The position numbers and the translations under genes are program-made. This document shows positions 63,801 through 64,000 of a stretch of 64,000 nt of DNA, in pieces. The number at the start of each line of letters is the position of its first letter. The stretch's first letter is position 1. The notes beneath the pieces are model-generated. The model was not told where the DNA came from, ran no database searches, and was given only the letters and a program-made list of their open reading frames with translations. This stretch comes from Pelagicoccus mobilis (GTDB lineage: Bacteria > Verrucomicrobiota > Verrucomicrobiia > Opitutales > Opitutaceae). The stretch is taken from positions 1 to 64,000 of the forward strand of contig NZ_JAENIL010000016.1 in the NCBI RefSeq assembly GCF_016595505.1, given 5' to 3'.

Positions 63801-64000
63801 CAGCTGCAGCAAGGCCGCGAACACGCTGAGCACCCTGGGGATTCGTAATAGCATTTGCTCCACTTTGAAATCCCCTAGCAGCTCCATCACTATCCTCGAA
63901 CCCGGAACTGAAGTTTCCTCCAACTCCGGCAGTCTCAGTGTTTCCAGTATAAATCAATAGCTCTTCCAGGTTGGTAGAACCAGTGTCCTCAAGAAACTCT
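60892..64000 (-). CDS. TonB-dependent receptor, 5' end outside window
   Basis: At least 1036 residues; the frame continues through the window edge, so start and signal peptide are missing. The plug is visible (GAQRVRGLAAADQTRNLFQS, VDRIEIVRGANSILFGQGSP and GIINSSTK). The barrel region follows, and the chain ends WYLTNTFKF with an aromatic residue. The plug shares RGLAAAD and RGANxILFGxGSPAGII with the receptor at 37976, so they are paralogues, possibly for different oligosaccharides. Upstream partner genes are not visible. Confidence 0.92.
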   Translation of the reverse strand, partial: EFLEDTGSTNLEELLIYTGNTETAGVGGNFSSGFEDSDGAARGFQSGANAITNPQGAQRVRGLAAADQTRNLFQSNIPVDQYNVDRIEIVRGANSILFGQGSPAGIINSSTKQAIFEDKNEISLRFDGNGSVRATLDGNMQLIENKLAVRVALLNDNFKYRQDPAFEDDRRIFATTTWNVTDNLTFRVNGEVGEIRANRANPFGPIDGISYYLNEVGLETYGINILPDDPRIDIDAIPEIDFGGKTAQVAGAGPRIFVQYGLNLNADGSLAGDSPGQYSTRWALSPNAIQNGNAAGIDRKGRTNRFSRTDYEMATGIGLQPQSFADYSIFDWKNNFLAGDFAFQNEDFEAFNGAFEFVSEDGRFGAEVAFDWQHQEREIQKGPTGSRDYVVRLDVTRDNFDGSPNANALRPAIALTQTMSGVIDQERERNAVQLNAFARFDFVRDAGMENWLGSVLGNHTLSFYASRAESDFSRLGYDETWEGEGIERNANNGLNPNMPFGHPHRDVGAAVYLGPTVTSLDQISISPIGFSARDFFADGQVSTLRVWDKASQDFRDIPHTSTTHLASASDSGTEIETTAFILQSKLLENHVITTLGYRSDDVTNTTARYGSVEGTSGVPNLQDATYDEIAGSDDYFSWSIVAKSPSKWKLPLGTNFSVFMSESENFDPAATGRLDALARPLAPPTGSTEEIGFRINTFEDKLALKVNFFETSLKDQSFTGGNLLGQAILQTDARFRERFQIGVDAGYLDVNDPVFDSFGTVPAAVAEEINLRLDESGSIYIWDNLGNITDTTSTDAEGMEIELMYNPLPNWRIAFNASRQETVRTESMKGLRDYVALRLPDWQNVFDYPQFLVGDSVLEELAWEPGEFLDIDAFAAAYPDNTIGGHYDRNLRVPLQAIVDQDGGVVTEQREWRFNLVTNYTFKKDSALKGFNVGGAVRWQDEAAIGNPWAFNEDGQRIVDVSNSYYGPKEENFDAWVGYKRKVFDGKVDWKVQLNIRNVLADDAPVPVTIDAFGNVAQLRLPALQSWYLTNTFKF

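Noticed and set aside
1-64000. CRISPR array, rRNA or tRNA genes
   Set aside because: No regularly spaced short direct repeats, no conserved 16S/23S segments and no cloverleaf with CCA-type acceptor were noticed in reading the window.

Overview
The window suggests a Verrucomicrobiota bacterium, most likely a marine Opitutae/Puniceicoccales-type polysaccharide degrader. The reasons are eight intact S1 formylglycine-type sulfatases, GH29, GH141-like, GH3 and GH65 enzymes, two large TonB-dependent receptors (one with the ELSPFVV-type mature N-terminus common in this phylum) and an AraC-type regulator. No rRNA, tRNA or CRISPR array was seen. The taxonomy and the substrate are inference from gene content; no homology search was possible.

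Region 1 (1-6420) is a GC-richer mobile or accessory island. It holds an integron integrase (intI) preceded by three inverted repeats including a perfect 24-bp palindrome, a symmetric inverted repeat downstream that looks like a recombination site, two paralogous small helical-repeat proteins, a PD-(D/E)XK-like protein, a primase-type CHC2 fold without zinc ligands, an excisionase-like HTH protein, and a Fic-fold protein whose catalytic motif has degenerated. Strong terminators follow two of these genes.

Region 2 (6700-28700), all on the minus strand, is carbohydrate catabolism: beta-phosphoglucomutase and a GH65 phosphorylase (intracellular disaccharide phosphorolysis), a sulfatase, a GPH-type sugar symporter, an iduronate-sulfatase-like enzyme, a GH3-PA14 glycosidase, an MFS sugar porter, two more sulfatases, a GH141-like beta-helix enzyme and a secreted esterase. 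ISL3, IS66, IS630 and IS5 remnants lie between them.

Region 3 (29200-51600) continues with a mini-HisKA protein, a 1288-residue GH141-like multidomain enzyme (beta-helix, LamG, CBM-like and two F5/8C domains), a sulfatase, a TonB receptor, a LacI-type remnant, an AraC regulator, a sulfatase, a tight GH29 fucosidase-sulfatase pair, a second mini-HisKA protein and a sulfatase without signal peptide.

Region 4 (51600-64000) contains a recent tandem duplication of about 4.9 kb that carries two giant BNR-repeat proteins, then a second TonB receptor cut by the window end.

How it may work together: the TonB receptors import oligosaccharides made by secreted beta-helix, BNR and GH29 enzymes after desulfation by periplasmic or exported sulfatases. 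The MFS porters carry sugars across the inner membrane, and GH65/PGM and the cytosolic-looking sulfatase finish the job. GH29, GH141 and many sulfatases point to a fucose-containing sulfated polysaccharide such as fucoidan (inference). A 27-28 nt motif found seven times in intergenic DNA next to these genes could be the operator that joins them in one regulon. The intergenic DNA is full of truncated copies of neighbouring genes, which indicates repeated local duplication and deletion.
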